Under the pieces are notes generated by a model. That model ran no database searches. It was not told where the DNA came from and worked only from the letters and a program-made list of their open reading frames with translations. A stretch of 14,205 bases of DNA from an uncultured Candidatus Melainabacteria bacterium (GTDB lineage: Bacteria > Cyanobacteriota > Vampirovibrionia > Gastranaerophilales > Gastranaerophilaceae). The stretch covers positions 1 through 14,205 of the forward strand of contig CAMHMW010000035.1 in the NCBI GenBank assembly GCA_946186335.1. Reading direction: 5' to 3'. Numbering within the stretch: the stretch's first letter is position 1; each line of letters opens with the position of its first letter. This document shows, piece after piece, positions 5,608 through 13,300 of this stretch. Both the position numbers and the translations under genes were made by a program.

Positions 5608-8376
5608 ATGAGTGAAGCGCAGGTTTTAAGATTTAAGGGAAAATGGAGAAGTTATCAGAAACGTATTCTGGATAACTTATCTCATCATTTGTCTGATGAT
5701 AAACTGCACGTTGTAGCTGCACCTGGTGCGGGAAAAACTACTCTCGGGATAGAGGTAATTTCACGAATAAATCGTCCTTCTCTGATATTATGTCCGACAA
5801 ATACCATAAAAAATCAGTGGAAAGAACGTATTTGCTCGGCATTTCTTGATGAAAAAGATTATGACAAGGTTTCAACGAATATCAGGCAACCCGCATATAT
5901 TACGGTTACGACCTATCAGGCGTTATTAGCGGCTTTTTGTGAAGGCTCTGTTTCAAAATCAGAAAAAGAATTGCCTGAGGATGAGTGTTTTGAATATGAC
6001 AATGAGGAAGAAGAAGTTGATGAAAAATCAATATCTTCTTCAAAGCGCTTTAATTCGAAAAAAGCTGATGAAATTATTAAAATTCTGAAAAAAGCGAAGA
6101 TTTCCTTATTATGTTTTGATGAGGCGCACCATTTGAGAAATGAATGGTGGAAAGCCCTGAATTATTTGATTGGAGAAGTGATACCTGAGCAGACAATGTC
6201 GCTTACGGCAACACCCCCTTATGATGTTGATTTAGGTGAATGGCAAAGATATGAGGAACTTTGCGGTCCTATTGATGAGGTGATTTCAATACCTGAACTG
6301 GTTAAAAACGGTGATTTGTGTCCGCATCAGGATTTTGTTTATTTTACCCTGTTAAAAGAAAATGAATCTGAACTTATTAAAAGACATAACAGGGCTGTTG
6401 CGGAATTTTTCAAAAAAATTACTTCAGACCAAGAACTGCTTGAAAATCTTTCAAAAATGAGTTTTTTGACACCCTCTGATGATGATATTGAAAAAATTTA
6501 TGATGACCCGAAATTTTATGTATCAATCGCCGTTCTTTTGAGGGCAAAGGGTTTTGATGTTCCCGACAAGTTTGTCGCATTATTTAATGAAAAAACCGAT
6601 AATCTGCCAAAATTTAATTATGATAATGCCAAATCATTTCTTGAAGGCTTTTTAATAACTCATTGCGGAGAGTTTGCTGGGCTTGAAGATAAAATTGAAG
6701 AATACGGAAATATGGCAAGGCATTCGGGAATTATTTATAACAAGCGTATTGTGATAAACGATAACCCGAAAATTCAAAGACAGGTTGCAAATTCTGTGGG
6801 TAAGATTGATGCGGTAAAAGAAATTGCGGGAGTTGAAATTCAAAATCTTGGGAAAGACTTGCGGATGGTTGTTCTTGCTGATTATATTAAGGCTGAGGAT
6901 AATGATAATTCTCATCCGGGAGTTGTTCCCCTTTGGCGTACTTTGAATGAAGCATACGGTAATAGCGCAAGTATCGGTATTCTTTGCGGTACATTAATTG
7001 TTATGCCTGCTGTTGCTGAAAACTCTCTTTATTCTCTTATGAAAACAAAAGGTTTATCTGAGGACAGTATTTCGGTGACTAAATACAAAGAGGATGAAAA
7101 TTACATAAAAGTTATCCCGAAAGATTCTGCAAGACAAAAGATAGTGTCAGTCGTTACAGAACTTTTTAATCAGGGTGTTTTGACAATTCTTGTAGGAACT
7201 CAGTCGCTTTTGGGCGAGGGGTGGGATGCACCCGTAATCAATTCACTTATCCTTTCAAGCACTGTTAGTTCATATATGTTGTCAAATCAGATGAGAGGGA
7301 GAGCCATCAGAAAGGACGCCAATAACCCTGATAAAATTTCTAATATCTGGCATTTGGCTTCTGTCAGCGTGCCGAAAAAATCTGATATTATAGGCGATAT
7401 AATTTCCGAAGATGAGATTGAATTTCCGGATATTGAAAATACTGAGGGTATGTATGACTTGTCAAGACTTGCAAAGAGATTTGACGGGTACGAAGCACCT
7501 TCATATTACGATAATCATGAAATTACAAGCGGAATAGACAGGGTTATTTCTTCCGATTTTATTTCAAAAGTTTATCTGCTGGGCGAGAAGGCTTTTGCTG
7601 ATTTGAATAAATTATCCGTATCTCTTGCCTGTAACAGACAACAAACTAAAAAGTGGTGGGATGATGCGATATTTTCCGGTTATAACAAGTCAGTTATGTC
7701 AATTCAGACAGGTGTTGAATCACCCTGTTTGACAACAAAAACGCTGGTTTATTCAGGATACAGACAGGAATTTATATCGTTGGGATTAACCTTTATTGCA
7801 ATTCTGTATATACTGTTCTGCTGCGGCTTATTCTATCCGTTGGTGCTTCTGTTATGGTTTGCAGCCTTTTTGTTTGGTATAGGGTATGTTTTGATAAAAT
7901 TTATAAAAACAGGTTCTGCAGCATCTGTTATGAAACAAATTGCTGTTGTCCATCTTGAAACTCTGTGGCAGATGGATTTGATAAATACCTCTCTGAGAAA
8001 AGTCGGAATTAAAGTTACGAACGGTGAATCGGTATTTTTATCATGCAGAAATTTGCCGACAGAAGAAAATAATCTGCTAATAAAGGCGTTGCAAGAATTT
8101 CTTGATCCGATTGATAACCCCCGTTATCTGTTAATAAGAAAAGGCAAAGGAATTGGCGGAGCTCGTCAGACAGATTATTTTTCAATTCCTGCCGTAATTT
8201 CAACAAATAAAAAGAATGTAAAATTATTCAAAAAATTGTGGAATAAATATATCGGTGATTGTGAAATCGTTTATACAAGAAATGCTGAGGGGCGTAAACT
8301 ATTGTTAAAGGCGAGAACAACAGCTTTTTCTGCCTCAAAACGTGATAAAACCAAAAAAGTTTCAAAATGGCAGTAA
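5608..8376 (+). CDS. Large SF2 DEAD/DEAH-box helicase-like protein with two C-terminal membrane spans
   Basis: 922 aa. The N-terminal helicase half has a Q-like WRSYQKRIL (13-21), Walker A APGAGKTT (38-45), CPTNTIKNQW (62-71), Walker B FDEAHHL (170-176) and motif III LTATPP (199-204). The second RecA half has VVLADYIKAED (421-431), TQSLLGEGWDAP (531-542) and the arginine-finger motif QMRGRAIR (561-568). Thus the ATPase looks complete. The fold resembles the Res/UvrB-like branch, but I see no PD-(D/E)xK or other nuclease motif. Extra parts are an acidic insert (about 113-150) before motif II, a helical insert of about 180 residues between the RecA halves, two hydrophobic spans near 722-740 and 742-766, and a soluble tail of about 155 residues of unknown family. 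It is probably a membrane-anchored nucleic-acid translocase or helicase. The substrate is unknown. Translation is likely leaderless. Confidence 0.85.
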   Translation: MSEAQVLRFKGKWRSYQKRILDNLSHHLSDDKLHVVAAPGAGKTTLGIEVISRINRPSLILCPTNTIKNQWKERICSAFLDEKDYDKVSTNIRQPAYITVTTYQALLAAFCEGSVSKSEKELPEDECFEYDNEEEEVDEKSISSSKRFNSKKADEIIKILKKAKISLLCFDEAHHLRNEWWKALNYLIGEVIPEQTMSLTATPPYDVDLGEWQRYEELCGPIDEVISIPELVKNGDLCPHQDFVYFTLLKENESELIKRHNRAVAEFFKKITSDQELLENLSKMSFLTPSDDDIEKIYDDPKFYVSIAVLLRAKGFDVPDKFVALFNEKTDNLPKFNYDNAKSFLEGFLITHCGEFAGLEDKIEEYGNMARHSGIIYNKRIVINDNPKIQRQVANSVGKIDAVKEIAGVEIQNLGKDLRMVVLADYIKAEDNDNSHPGVVPLWRTLNEAYGNSASIGILCGTLIVMPAVAENSLYSLMKTKGLSEDSISVTKYKEDENYIKVIPKDSARQKIVSVVTELFNQGVLTILVGTQSLLGEGWDAPVINSLILSSTVSSYMLSNQMRGRAIRKDANNPDKISNIWHLASVSVPKKSDIIGDIISEDEIEFPDIENTEGMYDLSRLAKRFDGYEAPSYYDNHEITSGIDRVISSDFISKVYLLGEKAFADLNKLSVSLACNRQQTKKWWDDAIFSGYNKSVMSIQTGVESPCLTTKTLVYSGYRQEFISLGLTFIAILYILFCCGLFYPLVLLLWFAAFLFGIGYVLIKFIKTGSAASVMKQIAVVHLETLWQMDLINTSLRKVGIKVTNGESVFLSCRNLPTEENNLLIKALQEFLDPIDNPRYLLIRKGKGIGGARQTDYFSIPAVISTNKKNVKLFKKLWNKYIGDCEIVYTRNAEGRKLLLKARTTAFSASKRDKTKKVSKWQ

Positions 8377-8400
8377 AAAACACGACATTTGTCGTGTTTT
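8377..8400. terminator. Bidirectional intrinsic terminator between helicase gene and tRNA-Leu
   Basis: Perfect 10-bp stem AAAACACGAC / GTCGTGTTTT around a 4-nt ATTT loop, starting immediately after the helicase TAA. The A-tract on one side and T-tract on the other make it usable in both directions, ending both the helicase mRNA and the convergent tRNA transcript, whose 3' end is only 6 nt away. Confidence 0.85.
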
Positions 8401-8406
8401 AAAGTT

Positions 8407-8492
8407 TGCTCCAGGCCAGACTTGAACTGGCACCGAGTTTGCACCCGATTGGATTTTAAGTCCAACGCGTCTACCGATTCCGCCACTGGAGC
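8407..8492 (-). tRNA. tRNA-Leu (anticodon UAA)
   Basis: 86 nt on the minus strand. The acceptor stem GCTCCAG pairs with CTGGAGC, discriminator A at 8407; CCA is not encoded. The D-arm region TGGCGGAATCGGTAGACGC is typical of bacterial leucine tRNAs. The anticodon stem TTGGA/TCCAA encloses the loop CTTAAAA with anticodon TAA. A class II long variable arm (CGGGT/ACTCG, one wobble) is present, and the T stem GCCAG/CTGGC encloses TTCAAGT. It is convergent with the helicase gene and shares its terminator. Confidence 0.96.
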
Positions 8493-8532
8493 ACATTAAC
8501 CATACATAAATGGCAGAGTGCCACTGGAGCAC
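8482..8532 (-). repeat. 13-bp direct repeat duplicating the tRNA-Leu 5' end
   Basis: On the minus strand GTGCTCCAGTGGC occurs at 8482-8494, covering the first 11 nt of the tRNA plus two upstream bases. It occurs again at 8520-8532, offset by 38 bp, in the tRNA upstream region. The second copy is not followed by the rest of a tRNA. It may be a remnant of a tandem tRNA, a slippage duplication, or an attachment-site scar. Confidence 0.8.
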
Positions 8533-8602
8533 GGCTATTTAGTTGTCAATTGCTCTATCAAGCAACAAGTCAATACTATTATAAAAATTGCTCATTGTCA
8601 AA
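8533..8602. promoter_or_regulatory. Upstream region of tRNA-Leu with repeated TTGAC and GAGCAATT elements
   Basis: Between the patatin stop and the truncated tRNA copy, the minus strand has three TTGAC elements and two GAGCAATT copies, plus one perfect TATAAT (complement of 8578-8583). The TTGACA at 8596-8601 is only 12 bp from that TATAAT, too short for a standard promoter. This is the likely source of tRNA transcription, but I cannot name a single convincing -35/-10 pair. Confidence 0.3.
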
Positions 8603-9791
8603 CGGAAAATTTTGAAATGTAGTTATTCAACCCCTCTATTCTCCCCGTCAAATCGTCAACTATTTCGTTTAGTACGCTTTGAACATGTTTTTTGTCGTTA
8701 CATGTGCAATAGCCCAAAAGTCCGTGTTTAACATTGTTATAAAGCAGTTTTTGAAATTCGCACAGAGAATTATACACATCTTCATCAATTACATCTTTAA
8801 TTTTTGAGAGATATATAAACATATCTGCAACAGTGCTTTTAGCATTTTGATATTTGCCTAAAATAATATACCCCTGTGCATTGCGTACTTTGTACAAAAT
8901 TTCGTCATAAATTTCTGAAATGCGTGTCTTTTTCTGCACAAGATAGTCTTTAAAATATCTTATAGTCTGGTTATATCCGTTATCAATAATTTCCTGTCGT
9001 TTATCCTGCGGGTGGTTAAAATCAACAACAATGACATTTCCCGTATCTATTACAAGGTAATCGTACTTATCACGGTTTCCGTAAACGCTTTTTATAAAGT
9101 CAGTTTCAGAATATGTCATACATGTGTACATGCCGTTTACATATTCAAGGGCATTTTCATCAGAACCCGTAAAACTTCCCTCCAGCCTGACTTCAAGTAT
9201 CCTGTCTTTTGATTTTTTGAGGTTTTCTGAAAGATACCACATGGGTTTACCCTTCATCAAATCTCCGTCAACAAGAAGTTCATTTTCTAATGTGACGGCT
9301 CGCATAAGCCCCGGCAGACAACATGAAATTCTGACCGCTAATGCTATTTCTTCATCAGGTGTCATATAACTTGAAAACTCTCTGCATTTAAACTCTTTCA
9401 GGTTTGTTGTTATTATTACAAGATTTTTGGATATATCTTTGAATTTTACAGGTTCCATTTCCCCTTTAACGTATTTATCGCCGTAAAATTTCTTTTCAAT
9501 CAGTTCTCTTATCCAGTCAAGGAAAACTTCTCCTTTGCTGAGTGCAAATTTTTGGTTAAATCCAAACGAGATATCTCTGAAAAGTTCAAAATTTACGGAT
9601 AAAAATATCTCTGCCAGTTCATCGGAAGTGTAACCAATTGCATATAATGTGGCAACAATTGAGCCTACAGATGAGCCTGCAAGAGTTGTGGTTTCTATTC
9701 CGATACTTTCAAGTGCCTTTAAAACCCCAACATGCGCAGCACCTCTTATCGCTCCGCCCCCAAATAAACATGTATATTTTAAATCGTTCAT
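8598..9791 (-). CDS. Patatin-like phospholipase family protein
   Basis: 397 aa. The patatin fold is intact in the N-terminal half: oxyanion-hole glycine loop GGGAIRG (11-17), nucleophile elbow GSSVG with Ser41, and the second dyad residue Asp175 in VDGDLMKG (the usual DGG/DGA reads DGD here). Such enzymes hydrolyse acyl chains from phospholipids. The C-terminal half (about 260-397) is a mostly helical, charged extension of unknown function with no membrane span or signal peptide, so the enzyme is cytoplasmic or peripheral. A GLLGYCTCNDKKH stretch near 357-369 carries two cysteines. No ribosome binding site precedes the ATG at 9791; an extended -10 lies 6 nt upstream, predicting leaderless expression. 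No cyclic-oligonucleotide synthase is adjacent, so a CBASS effector role is not supported. It could be a housekeeping lipase or a defence or toxicity effector. Confidence 0.9.
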   Translation of the reverse strand: MNDLKYTCLFGGGAIRGAAHVGVLKALESIGIETTTLAGSSVGSIVATLYAIGYTSDELAEIFLSVNFELFRDISFGFNQKFALSKGEVFLDWIRELIEKKFYGDKYVKGEMEPVKFKDISKNLVIITTNLKEFKCREFSSYMTPDEEIALAVRISCCLPGLMRAVTLENELLVDGDLMKGKPMWYLSENLKKSKDRILEVRLEGSFTGSDENALEYVNGMYTCMTYSETDFIKSVYGNRDKYDYLVIDTGNVIVVDFNHPQDKRQEIIDNGYNQTIRYFKDYLVQKKTRISEIYDEILYKVRNAQGYIILGKYQNAKSTVADMFIYLSKIKDVIDEDVYNSLCEFQKLLYNNVKHGLLGYCTCNDKKHVQSVLNEIVDDLTGRIEGLNNYISKFSV

Positions 9792-9797
9792 ATTTGA

Positions 9798-9806
9798 ATT
9801 TTATCA
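9798..9806 (-). promoter_or_regulatory. Extended -10 promoter predicting a leaderless patatin mRNA
   Basis: On the minus strand the extended -10 reads TG-A-TAAAAT (5 of 6 to consensus), with TG at 9805-9806 and the hexamer at 9798-9803. Exactly 6 nt separate it from the ATG at 9791, so transcription should begin at the start codon. The geometry matches the helicase promoter. No good -35 is seen, and the element abuts the T-tract of the upstream gene's terminator. Confidence 0.5.
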
Positions 9807-9807
9807 T

Positions 9808-9839
9808 AAAAAACAGGATTTACATAAGTAAACCCTGCT
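9808..9839 (-). terminator. Intrinsic terminator of the small HEAT-like gene
   Basis: In minus-strand RNA a 12-bp stem (9828-9839 with 9812-9823, including two G-U wobbles) closes a 4-nt loop and runs straight into six U residues. It lies about 30 nt after the stop of the small upstream gene, and its T-tract merges with the patatin -10 region. Confidence 0.8.
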
Positions 9840-9869
9840 GTTTTGAAAATTTATGTACTATGCTTTTAA

Positions 9870-10151
9870 TTATGCTGCAATACCTTTGATTTCTCTGATT
9901 AAGTATTGTGCAACCCATTCAAAATCTTTGTTCTCGTGAGCAGCTTTTTTTAAGTATTCAACTGAAATATCGCCCAATCTGATAAGAGTCATTGCAACAA
10001 CACCTCTTTTAATGCCTCTTACAACCTGTAATTGGTCAACTAATTGAGGAACTGCATCCTGACCGATGCTTACCAATTCGTTTTCTAATATATTTTTTGT
10101 TACGTTATCTGCATTTTCTAATTCTGAAAGAATTTCTTTTACTGATGACAT
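9870..10151 (-). CDS. Small HEAT-repeat-like protein, 93 aa
   Basis: I choose the ATG at 10151, giving 93 aa. GGAG lies 9 nt upstream and a perfect TATAAT (10188-10193) gives a leader of about 30 nt. The longer in-frame start at 10211 would lie upstream of that -10 and has no ribosome binding site. From this start the protein is entirely helical: MSSVKEILSELENADN, then NILENELVSIGQDAVPQLVDQL and GVVAMTLIRLGDISVEYLKKAA, with the helix-turn-helix spacing and IGxxAVPxLVxxL pattern of HEAT/ARM repeats. It holds about two repeats and ends EWVAQYLIREIKGIAA. It has no catalytic motif, signal peptide or cysteine. HEAT-type proteins usually serve as protein-binding adaptors; the partner is unknown. 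It is monocistronic, with a terminator on each side. Confidence 0.75.
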   Translation of the reverse strand: MSSVKEILSELENADNVTKNILENELVSIGQDAVPQLVDQLQVVRGIKRGVVAMTLIRLGDISVEYLKKAAHENKDFEWVAQYLIREIKGIAA

Positions 10152-10160
10152 ATCTTTAAT

Positions 10161-10193
10161 CTCCATACTTTTGTAATTTACATTATCATTATA
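10161..10193 (-). promoter_or_regulatory. TATAAT box and ribosome binding site that set the HEAT-like gene start
   Basis: TATAAT (complement of 10188-10193) and GGAG (complement of 10161-10164) are correctly ordered for the ATG at 10151. The -35 region is poor. This arrangement argues against the longer ORF that starts at 10211. Confidence 0.55.
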
Positions 10194-10296
10194 AATTAAA
10201 AAATTACCCATTTCTGATTTCCTTACATAATCTTTATATCTTTAATTAAATATTAATATCTTCTTTATATCATTTTGATAGAATTAATCAAAATGA

Positions 10297-10321
10297 AAGA
10301 CCCGCCTAAAAGACGGGTCTT
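10297..10321 (-). terminator. Intrinsic terminator of the adhesin gene
   Basis: AAGACCCG-type arms of 10 nt (10312-10321 with 10297-10306) around a 5-nt loop, 24 nt beyond the adhesin stop codon. As minus-strand RNA the stem is complete, using one U-G wobble; on the plus strand that pair is a mismatch. Followed by U-rich sequence on the minus side. Confidence 0.8.
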
Positions 10322-10345
10322 GTTTATTTATATGAAGGATTAACC

Positions 10346-13300
10346 TTAGTAATCTAACGTCAGTTCTGATGAGTCATCAAGTATCAAACTCAGGTATAAC
10401 AACTGGTTAGCTGTTGCTTCGTCAAGGTTGACGAACTGCGCTCCGGCTCTGTTATCAGCCTGACTTACAATCTGAACATCTGCATTGATGTTAATGTCAC
10501 CGTATGTGATGTGGACAGGAACAACATCTCCGACTTTTAGACTGTTATCGGTTCTTATGGCGATACCGCCTCTTGATATGTCTAACAGTGCATTTATACC
10601 GTTGTTTGTGTTTTCCATCAAGATAGGTTTATTATTTGTTGCTACATTGAATCTCATATATTGACGTTTGTCTATTGCTTCAACTCCGCTGTCATCAATC
10701 TTGATGTATGAGAATCTGCCGTCAGGATATACAGGTGTCGGAGGAATCGGTACATCATCATCCGTATCGGTATCTGTATCAGTATCCAGGTCGGTATCAG
10801 TATCTGTATCGTTATCCAAATCCGTATCAGTATCGCTGTCAAGATCTGTGTCAATATCAGTATCTGTATCAATATCTGTATCTGTGTCGATATCAGTATC
10901 TGTATCTGTGTCGTTGTCAAGATCTAAGTCAGTATCAGTATCGGTATCGTTATCTGTATCAGTATCAGTATCGTTATCTAAGTCCGTATCTGTATCAGTA
11001 TCTGTGTCAATATCGGTATCTGTATCAATATCGGTATCTGTGTCGATATCCGTATCTGTATCGGTATCCGTATCTGCCGGTTCAGGATCATCATCAGTAT
11101 CTGTATCGGTATCTGTATCCAAGTCCGTATCAGTATCTGTATCGTTATCTAAGTCTGTATCGGTATCTGTATCTGTGTCGATATCTGTATCAGTATCAAT
11201 ATCAGTATCTGTGTCGATATCGGTATCAATATCTGTATCTGTATCTGACGGTTCAGGCTGATCGTCTTCAATATCTAACGGAGTAGCATCCTGAACGTTA
11301 TCGTCATCATCAACGTGTGATTGCTGACCGTCATATATACCATCACCATCGCCTTCCGGATAGTAGTAGTTTCTTTCTGTTTCTTCACGACCGGTTTCTG
11401 TAACATCATCAGGTCTTACCGCATGTCCTGTCGGAATTGGCGGTTCTCCTTCACCGAGATAGATACCTTCAGCCTTATTGGTCGTGTTATCAACTCGTTT
11501 TGATTCTTTGCCGACTGTCATATCTACGTAAATTCCGTTTGCATAGATTTCGTCAGCGGTAATATCTAATTTACCTTTATCAATTAAAGCATTGTGAACA
11601 ATAACTTTTGATTTTGCATAAGCCTCATGGTTACCGTCAACCAAAGCATCTGTTGGTCTGATTACGTGGTTAATATCAAGTGCTTTAACTGTTGCATTGT
11701 TTGGTAATGATTCGGTTTTTCTTGCATCTTCAAGGAAACCGCCGTCTGCTTCACCGTTTGTATATGGTCCGAAGTAATCAACATAGTTTCCGTTTGAGTC
11801 TTTTAATGCGTTATCATTTACGTGACCCAGGTTATCAATTTCAAGATTTTTACCTCTTGTAACAACCTTTAAGTCACCTTCTGATGTGATATTTTTAATA
11901 TGTGTGTTGCCTGCAAATTCAACATCCAAATCGCCTTCACGTGCAACCATTGAACATACATCGTTTTGCGTAATTTCGCCTGTTCTGCCATATTCATTGA
12001 AACTGTTTTCTTTTAAGTAAATATTTTCGTTTGCCAAAGCATCCATTGCTGCTGCACTTGCATTGTTCTGGATAAAGGTTACCTTGTTGCTTGCTGAACC
12101 AATACTGCCGTTTGCAATTAATGATTCGCCCCAGCCTTCAATGTTTGTACCGGAACCGCTATTTACCATATTATGACGACCCGTATTATTAAGACCTTCA
12201 ATGCCTGCGTGTGCAGAATCGTCAACTGTCAAAATTACACGACCGTCTGCCTTTATTGCATCAATATTCATATCTGAATCAATTGCTGCATAGTTTATAA
12301 CATAATCTGTGGTATTGCTTGAATTTTGAGCATCTGTTGTTGCTTTAACTTTACCGCCGATGTTTCCGTTTATAGATTTTGTAAAATCTCTTGCACCGTC
12401 TGATTTTTCACCAATACCTGTACAATTTGTACCTGAGCATTTATTTTGTTTTACGCCAAGACCGATTGTACCCTTATTTGCTTTCATTGTTAAATCGCCG
12501 TCAGCTTTCAAAAGCACTTTATCAACGCCGAAGTTCAATATGCTTGCGTTATTTGCTGTAATATCGATGTTGCTTCCGGCGGTTACATAATTATTTCTGT
12601 TTTGAGTATTGTCGCCGATTACAACATTGCTGTTATTACTTGTCATATTAACGTTGTGTTTTGCGTTAACAAGACCCTGAACATTCAAACCACCTGTAAC
12701 ACTTCCGCCAAGATCAATATTGTCACTGGTGTTTGTCATAGTAATGTTGTTCGAACTGGTAACATCCCCGGTGCTATATACATTCAGTCCCTTCTCTCCG
12801 AGATTGCCCATTGTCGTATCGTTACCTGAGGAAACTGAGCCATGTACATTAAGACCATCTCTGCCATCATTGTATATCTCTGTATTTCTGTTAGCACTAA
12901 CGGTTCCATTATTATATATGTTTATACCATCAACACCTTTATCGGTATTATATACTAGTATGTCTGCGCCTTCAACTTTTCCGTAAACATTTATTCCGCC
13001 GGTTGTGTTGTCAGAAGGAATAGTTGATGGTTCCGTACCATGTTGTCCGTTGCCATAGCCATTGTAAATTTTAACGTTTGCACCTTTGACATGTGCACTA
13101 TCATCTGAACCTGTACCAATATTTATTCCATAATAACCTGTGTTTTTAAGTGTTAAAGAGCCTCCGCTCTCAACTGTACCGGTAATAGATAATCCGTTAT
13201 AGGTATCTGAAACAACTCTGGTATCTGTTATGTTCGTAATGTTTGTCGTTCCACCGTTATAGACATCTCCGTGAATCAACAAATCACCGGCAGAATTTTC

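Noticed and set aside
5608..8376. Type III restriction Res subunit
   Set aside because: Only the shared SF2 motor is visible; no nuclease motif is seen, no Mod methyltransferase is adjacent, and membrane spans are not part of Res proteins.
8271..8486. 71-aa minus-strand protein beginning MAESVDALDLKSN
   Set aside because: It is the translation of tRNA-Leu, a well-known spurious call, and runs across the terminator.
8598..9791. CBASS effector (CapV) assignment for the patatin
   Set aside because: No CD-NTase, ubiquitin-like or HORMA/TRIP13 genes are in the window, and patatins are common outside defence.
10754..11245. CRISPR array
   Set aside because: Units are 6 bp, contiguous and in frame, with no spacers.
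10668..11286. Plus-strand open frames rich in Ser-Val or Tyr-Gln-Arg repeats
   Set aside because: They are reading-frame shadows of the hexanucleotide repeat that encodes the Asp-Thr stalk; they have no ribosome binding site and no non-repeat domain, and the minus frame continues into recognisable domains on both sides.
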